Shown here: positions 32,891 through 44,371 of the stretch, piece by piece
Position numbering within the stretch: the stretch's first letter is position 1
How the letters are laid out: the number at the start of each line of letters is the position of its first letter
The notes under the pieces: generated by a model
Seen by the model: only the letters and a program-made list of their open reading frames with translations
Database searches by the model: none
What the model was told of the DNA's origin: nothing
Assembly (NCBI GenBank): GCA_009760855.2
Contig: WPIO01000004.1
Span: forward strand, 6,287,501 to 6,351,500
DNA length: 64,000 nucleotides
Direction of reading: 5' to 3'
DNA from: Cristatella mucedo
Taxonomy: Eukaryota; Bryozoa; Phylactolaemata; Cristatellidae
Translations under genes and position numbers: made by a program

Positions 32891-35410
32891 TATATATATA
32901 TATACTTATATATTTATATTTATATTTATATATACTTACATATATATTTAGGAGAGAAGCCTAGGAACACATGACTTCTTACTGGATGCATACCCTACAT
33001 TTTATTCTCAAGACGTAGCGGATAGGCAAGTTTATTTACTTATGATTTATAAGCCACAAAACATGGTTATTTAAGACTAGAACTAATGGAGCAAACGTAA
33101 GTGAACTAAAGATCCTCAAATTCCAACAAAATCCAGAAAAAACTCGAAACTAAAAATTAACACTTGATATGGCGAGGGTCGATCGAAGAATACCGTAGTC
33201 ACCATTTATAAAAGTAAAAAATATTTAGCGAAAATCTGTTTCTAATCATAACTCAAGCATCCAAGTACGGACATAACGAGGATTCCTCAACATTGATAAA
33301 GCCAAAGATAGGCAAGCCGCTGGCACCAGGCTCTATGTTCACCCTACCATTACAAAACTTGCGAAGTAAGACACCCACTCACAGTAATCAAACGGGCTGA
33401 TGTTAATCCCAGCCGAAAATGTGGCCGAGCATAGAAACAGGTTAAAATCGAAACCACATTCATCGCTTTATTAGTGCTAAATCCGATAGCAGGCTAACTA
33501 GTTTGCCTGATCATAGCTGCTGCGATTTTATGGCAACCAAATAAATCACCAACTGAATATTCCTCTTCGTCCTCTAGGCCAAACAGGTAGTCAAACCTGA
33601 AAGCAACACCTTGAGCTGTCATCAGGAGAGAATTTTTAGGCATCACCAAATTTCACTCATAAATCCGAAAGCAAGCCTGACCAGCTCCATTCGGTGTCTC
33701 TTCTTTTCTGTACCTCAAGAAGTTTTGTAACTTTAGGCTAGAACGGCAAACACCGATCAAACGAATATCCGACTCTAAAACTCGGAACCCGATGGCAAGT
33801 ATCCGTTAGGATGATACGTGCGTCTTGAAATAAGGCTTTTCAAAGCCCAAAAAGTTGAGATACTGTCCAGCATTTTAGGCGAGTCAAATAAAGACTTCCT
33901 GCACAAAATCAGCTCTGAGGTACTATTTCTTCCGATGGAATATTTTGTAAGTTTATTGGAAGGGAGATGTCAAGAAAATATTTACAAATTCAACTGATAA
34001 TGAAATATTTGTTTAGGATATGGTATCAACAGTTTCGATGACTTCTGCTTAAAAGAAAAAGTAACTATGCAAAAGTAAAAATGACGTCTAACCCAGATGT
34101 AAGCTGAAAGCAACATATCTGCAGATGACAACTCTAATAATCTCAGCAACAAATGGGACTTGTTGAACTATTTTTCTGGACCATTTTGCATATAACCCTG
34201 AATCTGTACATTTGTGTTCTGCTATCCGATATGCCGTCTGCCAAAGCTGCAAAACAGGTCCCCATCACTCACTTTTTTGCTACAGCATTCTGCAATATCC
34301 TGTTTAATATCAAGTTTAGTTTCGGCAAAAATACATGCAAGTACATCAATTGCTGTAGAACATGGTAGCGATGAAAAGACCTCATTTTTTAATTATTACA
34401 TTCAAATCCGTAACCTAGAATAGTCTATTCGACGGCTTCGCTGCGTTTAGTTGACTAGATCAAGTGGAAGGCTTAAAACAATTTCCAAATGTTTATGAAG
34501 CCGTAAACTGTCTGGCTAATAGTTTAAAACCCAACTTAGTGACTGTGAGTTACATGATTTGGGCCTTTGTTTCACCTGCTTATGGATAATTGTATACACT
34601 GTTAGTGATGATTATAACCTCGGAAAGGCGAAGTATATATTGGAATCGATTGCTGTAATATAGGTAGTGCCTATGTTTTACTGCTTCCTTCTTTAATTCG
34701 GGTATCCCTCGAACAGGATAAGAAAGAAAACGTATTTCATCAACAATTTAGGGTCACTATCTTTAACTTAACCGCCTCATTAGACAGAAATGTAAGGTTT
34801 TTCTACGGTTTTTGAGCAAGAACATTGCAGCGAAGTGACGGTAAAACCATGGCGAAGTGTGTGCTGGCATATTTACGATATTAAGCTACTAAAAATGTGT
34901 GCTAAAAAATGTACGAGGCTCTGCAATAGGTCAATTTGAGTTCTAGCGTTTGAATTATCTAGATGTGATTATGAAATGGCAAAAGATACCAGGAAAATAC
35001 AATGACAGTAAAATTAACTCACTGCTCTTAGTTAAAAAGATTTGCTGTGTCACATATTGGCAATCCTGCACCACTTTAACTAAAATGTGACCTTGCATTT
35101 TTCGCTGTGCATTTTCTTTTACGAGAGGTAGGGCCTGCGAACGAAGAAACAAAGTTGCAAATCGAATCTCGACTTCGGGAATGGAGGTTCATCTCACTTA
35201 GGTTCCACCATTAAGTAGGTGGCGAGCCTTAAGTGGACACACAAACGACTCGGCTGACAGAGCTAGTGCTGAGACTGCAGCTGTCTGAATTGGCACATCT
35301 GCCCGTCGATTACCAGTTCCCAGTGCCGGTCGGCGGCGCCTCTACGAGGAGACTTGCCATCGGTAGAACGGCTCGGCAATGCTGAAGCACTAGCAAGCAC
35401 GGCGCTCGGT
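32891..35410. other. Unassigned AT-rich region
   Basis: No gene or repeat was recognised in about 2.5 kb. It starts with a short TATATTTA-type microsatellite (32885-32950). The open frames are below 72 codons and overlap each other. Confidence 0.3.
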
Positions 35411-35420
35411 CGGTTCGAGC

Positions 35421-35700
35421 ATCACTGCATAGTATACTCTCCTACTGCCGACTGTGGCTCATCTTTTTCAGCGGTCCTGAGCTGCTACTTTCATGCTACT
35501 CACTACCTCAACTGGTCTCCTGACTCTGCTATGCTTCCCACTTTCTCTTCGTTGCGTGAGACGAAGTCTGTTGGCTACTGAATGCTAACCGAAAGCCACC
35601 TAGGCTGTGAGTGTGCTACACAAAACTCTCTTGCGCAACACCCACATGGTGTTTATGACTTTTTGGAGTTACAGACGGAGATGCATATGTCGGCAAAACA
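35421..35700 (+). mobile_element. L2-B, 3' end fragment (plus strand)
   Basis: The plus frame reads YSPTADCGSSFSAVLSCYF and SAMLPTFSSLRETKSVGY, nearly the same as the C-terminal end of the L2-B copy at 52013-51627 on the minus strand. It ends with GGAGTTACAGACGGAGATGC, the 3' terminus of this family. The upstream sequence from 35171 is not recognisably L2-B. Confidence 0.7.
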
Positions 35701-35979
35701 GACAGGTAAGCCGCCAGGCAACATCGAGGTTCGTCGTGCTTCGACCACAGACCACATGACCAGCACTCTGCTATACCAACCACTCTACAGTGCTAGTCAA
35801 ATGTTTCCAGCTGAGGCAGTGGTGTGAGGAAGTAAATAAATCATGATTTAATGCATCTCCGTCTGAAACTACACAAAGCCTACAAAGACTATGTAATAGT
35901 TGCTCAGGAGAGTTTAGTATAGCACACTCATAGCTTAAGCAGCTTTCAGCATGAAATTCGGAACCGATCCGACTCCATC

Positions 35980-36378
35980 TTATGCAGCAAGAGCAAGTGA
36001 GTAGTATAGCTGAGACAGGAGAGTAGTTGAGGTAGTGCTTACGTGTATCAAGCAGAGCAGGACGGCTGCAAACGATGTGCCAAAATCGGCAGCAGCAGAG
36101 TATTGGTCGCTGCCTAAGAATCGTGGAAGTGAGTTCCACAGTCTTGGATTTGCAGAGCAAATGCTTCTGCGGCCAACGGTCGTTAAGCTGACAAATAGAA
36201 CAGCGAATGTATTGTGGTTCCATGACCTGAGGGCACGAGGAAGCTGAAACTGGTTCAGCAATGAAGCTAGATATGAAGGAGCCAAGCCGCAGAGGGCTTT
36301 GTGGATAAGTGAAAGACCTCGGCTCGGTATCTGTCGATTAACCGCCTTGCATCCATTTCTCTTTAAGCCAGGAGACAA
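35980..36378 (-). pseudogene. L2-B ORF2 C-terminal fragment
   Basis: This 132-codon frame covers the conserved C-terminal segment of L2/CR1 ORF2 proteins: LSLIHKALCGLAPSYLASLL, then LRSWNHNTFAVLF, TTVGRRSICSANPRLWNSLP and a hydrophobic end. The role of this segment is not well defined in the family; it follows the RT thumb. The protein is open here but broken further upstream. Confidence 0.8.
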
Positions 36379-36448
36379 CTGGTCTAAACTCTAGGATTTC
36401 GAAAATAGCCTTGCAGCCATGTTAATCGCCAGCTGTGGTGACCAACGG

Positions 36449-36461
36449 CTGTAAAACACCT

Positions 36462-36517
<56 letters not shown>

Positions 36518-36568
36518 AGTTCTCTGAAGGCGCTTTATAAAGTGCATTATTATTATTATTATTATTGT
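36449..36568 (+). mobile_element. L2-A 3' tail with expanded (GA)n inside, nested in L2-B
   Basis: CTGTAAAACACCTCGAGAG, the GA tract at 36463-36514, then ATTGAGTTCTCTGAAGGCGC and a (TTA)n end align with the terminal part of L2-A (compare 32828-32880). Only about 65 bp of L2-A is present, an extreme 5' truncation. The GA tract lies where the element normally has AGAAAGAGA, so it grew from it. Confidence 0.72.
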
Positions 36569-38100
36569 TATTATTGTTTTAGGTAGGCCAGCCGAAGGGC
36601 CATTAGGATAACCTAGCCATACATAAGGAATGCACCAGTGAAAGTTATTGCAAGTTACAGTTGCAGACAATTCGTCATCTTAGATTGAAATCAGACTTCA
36701 TGGCTAGCTGCTGATGAAGTATTCGTAATGCAGCTTTACAAATTTAGGCTGCTGTCGAAGACCACACCCTAAATGCTGCGAATGCAGGGTGATGGTTTCA
36801 TAACAGCTTCCCTAATTAGAAGACCACAGCCAACTAGTCCAGCCACACACTTGGATGACCAGGTAGTAGCAATTCAGTCATATCGTTGTTTAGTTTAAGG
36901 ACACCTGCCGGCATCAAGGAATGCAGGTCTGTATGGCAAACATGACGTTTATGAGTTGCTGCAGCATATTCTAATGGTTTAAGTGACACGTAGAGCTGAG
37001 TATCGTCGGCACAAACGTGACAGCCTATTCAATTAGCCTGAATCAGTTTCCTAGAGGCTGACCGAAGGGTAGACCCTTTTGGGACTCCATAGGTGACTGG
37101 TCTGGTAGATATTACCTGCCGTTCACAGGACACGGACTGAACGTGATCGGTAAAGTACGATTTCAATCAAGTCAGTGCCTGGCGTGCCAAAATTACCTTC
37201 GTTCTCAAGAGTTGAAGAAACATATCGTGATCAGCGTTGTCGAAGGCATTTGAGAGATTCTAGCTACACTAAGACGGTGACATTAACTTCATCGGTGGTA
37301 TGTAGGATTTCATTGGTCACACCAAGGAAAGCATTTTCATGGTAGTGCTTCTGACCGAACCTCGATCGAAATGTGACATAAGTTTTATTTTCTTTTCAAC
37401 GTGTGAAGCTAGCTGCTTGACTAATGTATTTTCAAGAACCTTTGACCAAAAGAGGAATACTGAAAACTGGGTAATAGTTTTACGAGGACCTCAGTATCTT
37501 ACCTAAGCTTTTTAAGCATCAGTCAAAAGATGGCTGATTGAAAGAGCTTGGGCACAATCCTTTTCGTGAGGAGCAATACTACCTTAATTCTGACTGTGCC
37601 AAGTCTGTCTCCCAGTGAAGACAGCAAATACAATGGCCTGCAGGGTCTGCAGGAGGAAAGCTCCTAGGGCCGTGCCTTCAAAAGTTGGTGCTCTGTATTT
37701 TTAAGTAAAGAAATTGTTGAAAATGTGTGCATAAATATTGAATGTCGGTCTGGAGCATCGCATAAGCACCTGAACTGGGGGCCAGCCGTCGAGGTTTTTT
37801 CTATACTGCTCTGTTGAGTTTGTTTTAAAACGGGCTAGCTTAAGGCGAATGAGTGAAGAATAGAGGACCTGCTGCTGAAGTGCTTCCCTCGTGCATGCTG
37901 AGGCGTCTCTAGTCAGTGCAGAAAAAGCAGCCTGTTCTTGCATAACCACAGTGGTAGAGGCCACAGCTGTGAGAAGAGACTGGCTGAGGGGTCAAACTAA
38001 TTCATAATCCTTTGAGCCGACTCCAAAGAGAAATCGTGAAGACGTTCCACCTGGCATGTTCTGCTCAATTCTTCCAGCGATTCGCTGGAACGATTGAGTG

Positions 38101-38347
38101 GTAGTGCTGTACCAAATCGTGGCTATATTATAGAAGATAAAGAAGATTAAGAAGAAGGTTAGGAGATACCCAGGTTGCATATAAATGGACACAGATCAAC
38201 CGTACTGGCTATGACGGCTACTTGCAGGTGGCTGCATGAGATCAGGCACGTCAGATCTCAAATCAGTCTGAGATACATTACCGAGTACTTCATTTCATCC
38301 GAGAGTCTTTTTTCCCGGTGTACCAGACGTGTGTGTGTCAGCCATAA
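38101..38347. other. No recognised feature
   Basis: Nothing can be assigned between L2-B and repeat X. It contains a short run of GTGTGTGTC near 38330. Confidence 0.3.
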
Positions 38348-40521
38348 AGTGAGGCACTAGCATTCTGCGACCATAGTGGAGGATTCGAGCTCCTTCTCAG
38401 TAGACAGTGCTCCATTGCATGCCCCCCTTAATGTGGGCAGATGGCCGCAAAGATTCTTCAGCCACCATATCAGTGAGGCATTTGAGTATCAGCCAGCGTT
38501 TACTTCTTACTCATTGCCAGCTAAGCGAGGATGCACTGATTTCGCAACCAGGCTGCTAGTTCCAACTCTGAATAATATGGGTAGGACTAGTTTGAGGCTG
38601 GGTTAAAATCGGCTCAAGGCAGAATGCTGGTCGAATCTGCCACTTGGTCAACGTCGAGACAACAAATGCTGGTACATCCTGACAGCAACACCGAAAAACG
38701 GATACCTCTCCTCTGCAGCACTTGCTAGGAATCGCTGAAAAGATTGCACTTTCAGGAGATGCCACGGGTAAAGCTTGAAGCCACGACAGCTGCAGCTGGG
38801 CTGTTCAAGTATCTCGATCTCCTAAATGTAGGCGAGATCTTCGGAATTGATAAGCAGCTGGCCTCAAGTCACCAGGTCAGGCGGAACGCCCCAGATTTTG
38901 AATGTTGTAGGAGGTGACGTACCACATACAAGTGGTCTGTAACGGCCGTGACCATGAAGTATCATTGTGAAAATGGACTCCGAATAAATAAGAATCAGGC
39001 TCCAAAGTCACTCGAAATACCTTCAAGGTAGAGTATTCTACCTGCAGGACTCGTTGCCGAGTTGCTCAAGTTGTTGCACATCACACTTCTAGCAGTGGAA
39101 GGTACTGTCTTACGATTCAAACTACGAAGACTTACTTACTTACTTAATAAGAAATGGCGAACTGATTAGAGACATGTGGTTCGTGATCTTTTGTTGTTGA
39201 CTGCACGTAGTTAGAGTTGCTAATAGTTCCCTTTTGATACAATGTAAGTGTGGCTTATGAATTAGCAAATCTTGTTCTTGTTGTTCTTCTTCTGCCTCCT
39301 GTTCTTCTAATCATTCAGTAGCATTGCCAGGATTTAGGCTGTAACCACATAATGATGTTGTCAGGGACAGCCAATCTCAGGAGGGCAGGCCGAGCGTGGC
39401 CGTTGGCATGCAGTCTGGGTGGTATGTTATCGTCCGTCGAAAGGGAAGGGAGACATTAGCCCCCTCAGTCACTTACATCGTACGGCCTTGGCTGCTACCA
39501 AGATGGTGTTGCACGTGTATGCTTAATCCACATCGGCCAGAGAAGCATGCTGTCCATGTGGAGCTGTAGCAGTCACTGTTTCATCCTTCGGTTGTTCACC
39601 GAAGACTAGAGCTCTCCTACTTATGCATCGTAAAGGTATCGGAAAACGACTGACATCTGCTGCCCAGTGGATGTGCTCCTGTGATGCACTGCAGATTGAC
39701 TACTGCTATTCCAGTTCACATTTCCCACCAATTGCTTTATGTATTCAAGAGAATATCTGTAACTATATTACAAGCCATTAGTTAAGTTATCAAGCTAATT
39801 TGTCTACATACTAACTCCTGCTAAGGCCGCAAGAAGCAGTTGACAGGCAAAATTGATCAGCTGCTACAGCCGAGTTCTAGCCACGGTCTGGGGACTCGAA
39901 ACCAAAAATTCAACGAGACCATGTTACCCCCCCTCTGCCTACCAGGCTGCTCTCCCGATGACCTATGCGGCAGGTAGTGCTTCAGCATAGCAGCAATCCT
40001 TTGAGTGCACGTGTTACGCTCTACCGGTCTGCCAATGCCAGAGCATCCCATGGAGGCACGACTCATGTGAACCGCCAGCGACCTCAGGGCTGAGGTAGCA
40101 GCTCAGCTGCTGGTGACAGAATTAGTGGGGCTAGCAGCAGCTGTGGCTGCCTGAAAATGAGTGCTGTCTGCCGTGATGTCATTTCCGTTGCCCCTCTCTC
40201 AGAGAATGTCCGGTTGATGAAAGAGCGAAATAAGTCGCTTTCTATACACAAGCCGGTTGTCGCAGGCTATAGACATTCTATGCATCGATCGTGCACCTAA
40301 TGAAATTATGTGGCATACTAAGAGGTGGACCCGACTGAGATGAACGTACATTCACAATGGAGTGGTTCCCTGTTTAATTTGGTTTCGTCATTAGGGGACA
40401 TTGACGAAAGGAAGTAACCACTGGAAATCCGAAACTAAGCATGCTCGATCGCATTTTACATCTGGTGCATGACCGGTAGTCAACGATGCAGTCCTGCTTA
40501 GCATGTAGCTATTGTTGGCAC

Positions 40522-40619
<98 letters not shown>

Positions 40620-40881
40620 CATAGAGTGAGTAGCCGTAATCCGGCCGTGATATTTGAAAAGCTCGTTCTCCACCATGGAAAGAAACCAAGTGGCTAAACG
40701 TATGGCCGAACAGCATGAAAGCATGTTCACGTTGCACCTGTACCTCTACAAGGCCCAGTACTTCTTGAGGGAGTGAGTGAAGTATACACTTGCTCGATCA
40801 AAGACATAGTTGTGAAGTATGGTGCAGACACTAATATGTGACGTCATAGTTTTTTCTATGCTGAAACAGAAAATGTCAGGT
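38348..40881. repeat. Repeat X, copy A
   Basis: This 2.53-kb unit is colinear with 44372-46901 (copy B) and, from 38891 on, with 53931-55954 (copy C). Copies A and B have different flanks on both sides, so the unit has defined edges: AGTGAGGCACTAGCATTCTG on the left and GAAACAGAAAATGTCAGG on the right. The left edge looks like the inner part of a tRNA-derived head, with GGATTCGAGCTCC 36 bp further on as a degenerate box B. No terminal inverted repeats, poly(A) tail or clear protein were seen. About 110 bp is missing at the (AG)n tract, compared with B and C. Confidence 0.6.
40527..40616. repeat. (AG)45 microsatellite
   Basis: There are 90 bp of pure AG. The same place in copies B (46628) and C (55666-55690) has only about 5 and 12 units, so the tract has expanded here. 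Confidence 0.97.
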
Positions 40882-43749
40882 GATGCTTTGGCTTTTCTGA
40901 TTCAATTCGATTGAGCCCAGCATTCTTTCAGCTCTTGAACTATGTGATGTCGATCGCTAGCACATATGACATAAGATGGCACAAACCAAGTGCTCTCGAG
41001 TTTCCTAAATAGCCTCTCTTTGGTTATCGTTCGGTTGTTCTAGTTAAAGACCATCTAGATATCCCTCTCCAGTTGCACGGAGGAGTGTTATTGTATATAT
41101 TCCAGTATTTAGTGGACTGAATAATCATCAATGTACTACCTCTATAGAAATCAAGCTGCGACTCACGTTTCTTCCACTCCATATTTAGTGAAATACGCTG
41201 GTATTTCTCCGTGTCAGCACCTTTATCACTAAGCAATCAGAAAGTGAATGCCTATGATTCTAAAAGAGCCGTTTACAGACACGAATTAATTTTTGTGGAT
41301 TTCCAGTGTCAGTGATGTCATGTAGCTGAAGCAAAAATAACTACACCGACAGAATAACTTCTTTAAAGCTTAGCAGCAGGTTGAAGATCCCTTTCTACCT
41401 GACAAATAGCACAATTTAAAGTATTGTAACTATCGCTTGACCCCTCTCTGGGGTGTCCTACTCATCGTCTTGAAAGACTATTTAGGGTTTAGCAGGTCTT
41501 CCGGCTGTCAACAAGTTTGTAGTCGTCATTCAGATGGTAAACGACCATTGATGGAGGCACCAGCAAGATGAAAGCATGGCCTTAACTATAGACTTCCGAG
41601 AAAGAAGTGACGTAAAAAAGATGAGTTATATAACCTTGAAGTCAATATATACGATACGATTGCGATCTCGGGAGAGAAGCTTAACGGCAAAATAATTTGC
41701 AAACGATTAGTTCCTTATAGCACAATCTGAAAGACCACGGACTAGCAAATATTGTGAGTGACGAGATATTGCGATTGAACTTCAATGTAGGATTAAACAG
41801 CAAAGAATTCAATTACCTGCCTAGACAAGCTAATCTGTTTGCAGAGGTACTTACTTATCTCGAAGTGCCAGAGTTGGCGTAGGAGCTGATATCACATAGA
41901 GGTCCAGTGGAAGGTTACTGAAATTTTTAGACATTGTCTTTAGTTATTTCGTCTACTCAAAAATCCACAGGTACGCGAACTATTTCACCTTTCTACTACT
42001 TCCTTTTCGAAAAAAGTAAATCTTGTATTTCATTCAAGGTCTTTCGAATTTTAATAGCTTATAGCTTGCTTGAACGTAGTGCAGCCCACCTGCTAACCTC
42101 GCAAGATGAAATAAATGCTGGTGAATGATTTAAGAAGAGCAAGCAGAATTTGAAACTATAATTGTCAAAATATATTTAATCACAAATTCAAAATAATGTT
42201 TAGGATTCTGAAACATTAAAAAATTAAACATTCTGTATTTTGAGTAAACAAATCAAAGTTTTGTTTTGTGCAATTGCTAAAGTATGGGGAAGTGCAGATT
42301 GCTGAAAGGCCGACCTTGGCCAAGTTATTTTTGAATATTCAGTGGTGCAAAAAAAGTAACTGCTTGTTTCTCCCTAGTCGATCAACTGGTAACGTTTTAT
42401 TTTCAAGAACAAGCTTTCAGCATTAAAGTAGTTATTTGCAAAAAAGTTTGTGATTTAAAAATATAACACTGTTAAAAATGCATTTCTATAGCACCCTCAG
42501 ATTATTTCTTATGCTTCTAGGTAACTTATAACTGCTGCAAAAGAAGCATTTCTTAATGGTTAATGGTAGCCTGCATAATGACAGCGAGAATAATACATGT
42601 TAAGCACCTGGAAAGAGATAGTTCTCAGAGGTCGCTTTATCAGGTATATTATTATTATTAAAACAGTTTTAGAGGTGGAAAGCTCAGGGTAAGCATGCAC
42701 ACATTTGTAGTGACAGCATGCCTAGTGAGAGTAAACATAAGCTCACATGAAAAGATGATTCATATCGACTCACTAAACGGCGTGATACAAGGTTTTTTGT
42801 AACTTTTTTTTAATGTAGCTAAGTCACTGGACGATTCAACGCCAGTAAGGTAAAATGTAAGCACCTGACTTTGAGAGTAAATGAGCTAAACACACGGTCT
42901 TCAAATAGTCGAGGTTCATAAGAGGTTTAGGTAAAGAATTAAATTAAGTAGAGCAGGTTTTTAAGTTGTTTAGTCTGGGTGGGCTGTATATCTGATAGGT
43001 ACCCTGGAGTCGAAGAATAAAGGGACCTAAAAGCAAGTGACAGCACCTTTATTCGACCGATGGACTACTTGACTGGGAGCCAGTGCAGATCTGTGAGAAG
43101 CGATAGGACGTGGCAAACAAGTTATAAATGATGGCTGACATGGTTATGCAAACCGAATACAAGTGTTCACACATTGGTGGATATAATAAGACTAGAACAT
43201 GAAAACAAGCTTTTCATTCAGAGACTTTTTTATTTTCTGAGACTATGAGATATTTGACCATATTATCCACCAGAAAACGCATCTCGGCCGATCAGTTTTT
43301 TGGAAGACCAATATAGTTGAGCAAGCAATAAAATGCACACTGTTTACATCAACAAGGATTGAAATTGATTTCTTTCAATTCCAATTAATGAACAGCTGAG
43401 ACCCTAAGCTTCTAATTGTTGCAATAAGTCTGCTTGGTGAGTCTATTCGTTTTGTCTACTTTGCCTGGACTGAAGACTTCCAGTCAATGCATATATCACG
43501 CAACTAGTTTTAAGTCCAGAAAAGATTTCATTACAAACCATTTTTGACAAGTTATTAATTTCACAATGGGATATGGCAAAGAGTAAATGAGAACAAAAAA
43601 GGCCGTTTTTTTATTTAATGGTATTACGATTTTTAAAGTTACACGATTCCAATGCTTTATTACTAGTTATTAAGTTAGAAATTTTCCTCGAATAGAAACT
43701 CTTTATTTTACACGGAGGTTTGGTTTCAGCTGCCTGTCTCTGGCCTGCT
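40882..43749. repeat. Repeat Y, copy A
   Basis: This is colinear with 55955-58701 at high identity by eye and with 18411-21150 at much lower identity. It directly follows repeat X here and in copy C, but not in the old copy at 18.4 kb, where repeat F precedes it. It includes an L2-A fragment. No coding capacity was recognised; the frames at 41934-42128 and 41236-41024 are conserved in copy C only because the duplication is recent. Confidence 0.65.
42465..43140 (-). mobile_element. L2-A 3' fragment inside repeat Y copy A
   Basis: On the minus strand this is the L2-A 3' UTR and C-terminal coding end, with no clear TAA tail left. The same insertion is found in the two other Y copies, so it predates them. 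Confidence 0.65.
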
Positions 43750-44371
43750 CTAAACAGGTCGGTTGAATTTACTTCAGCTCAGCTTCGGTGGCCACGGTTG
43801 AAACCGAATGAGCTAGACCACGCAGCCAGTGCCGAACATGCTCTTCAGTTTGGGCACATGCTCTCAATCCATATAAGGGTGCTGGTAGTAGGACTCAGTG
43901 ACATGAAACAAATAGGCAGTGACTTTTGAGAGCATGTGAGTGATTTGTGGCAGCTTGCTATCCTGCTGTTAAACATAGCAGCTGCCTTGATGAAGTTGGT
44001 CGGCAGCAGCAGTAGGATCACAGTGATTGCTAAAGAGCCGTGACTGGGCAGGCTAAAGCAGCCCGTGCTGCAGCTGGACGGGTAGCTGGTTCTGGAGCTG
44101 CTACTCTGAAAGGCTGCAGCTATTAAGCATGAAAATCGGTTGCTTTAGATTGCTTTCTGCAGCCAGACGGGCATATCGTCCGGTACAAGATTAGTATCTT
44201 CTTCGGCGAGAGACGGTTTCATCTTAGATTGCTCTTTAAGCAAAAAGAGCTGAGCTTGTGGCTGAGTAGCTGCAAACCAGAGTGACAGCCCCAGCAGAGA
44301 GGCAGATCAAGCAGCTTGTGCTGAGCCACTGTGATTACGTCGCACTTAGACACGTCTGGGTGTGAGCTGAG
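43750..44371. other. Unassigned; absent from duplication unit 2
   Basis: About 620 bp of mixed composition with CAGC/GCAG-rich stretches. No gene was recognised. The corresponding sequence is missing between 58701 and 58713. Confidence 0.3.

Larger units (their letters stand above)
35845..38100 (-). mobile_element. L2-B non-LTR retrotransposon, 5'-truncated, decayed
   Basis: This is a second L2-like family on the minus strand. The 36378-35980 frame contains the C-terminal signature IHKALCGLAPSYLASLLNQF and RLWNSLPRFLG. The RT active site is legible at about 37020-36990 as CHVCADDTQLY. Minus 37964-37701 resembles the arginine-rich EN-RT linker (EQYRKNLDG, HIFNNF). An L2-A tail is inserted at 36449-36568. 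The family differs from L2-A in C-terminal sequence and in its 3' end (ACGGAGATGCATTAA without a TAA microsatellite). The right edge is uncertain. Confidence 0.7.

Noticed and set aside
38903-39085. Possible solo LTR in repeat X (TGTTGTAGG ... CATCACA with an AATAAA inside)
   Set aside because: No second LTR, primer-binding site or target duplication was seen, and duplication unit 2 starts 12 bp before it with shared flanking bases, which argues against an element edge there.
39860-39960. tRNA-like box B (GGTTTCGAGTCCCC) on the minus strand of repeat X
   Set aside because: A convincing box A at the right distance and an acceptor stem are missing, so neither a tRNA gene nor a SINE head can be claimed.
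41024-41236. Conserved small protein, because the same frame is open at 56309-56097 (and 41934-42128 at 56886-57080)
   Set aside because: The conservation is explained by the recent X-Y duplication as a whole; non-coding parts are equally conserved, and the old copy at 18.4 kb does not keep these frames.
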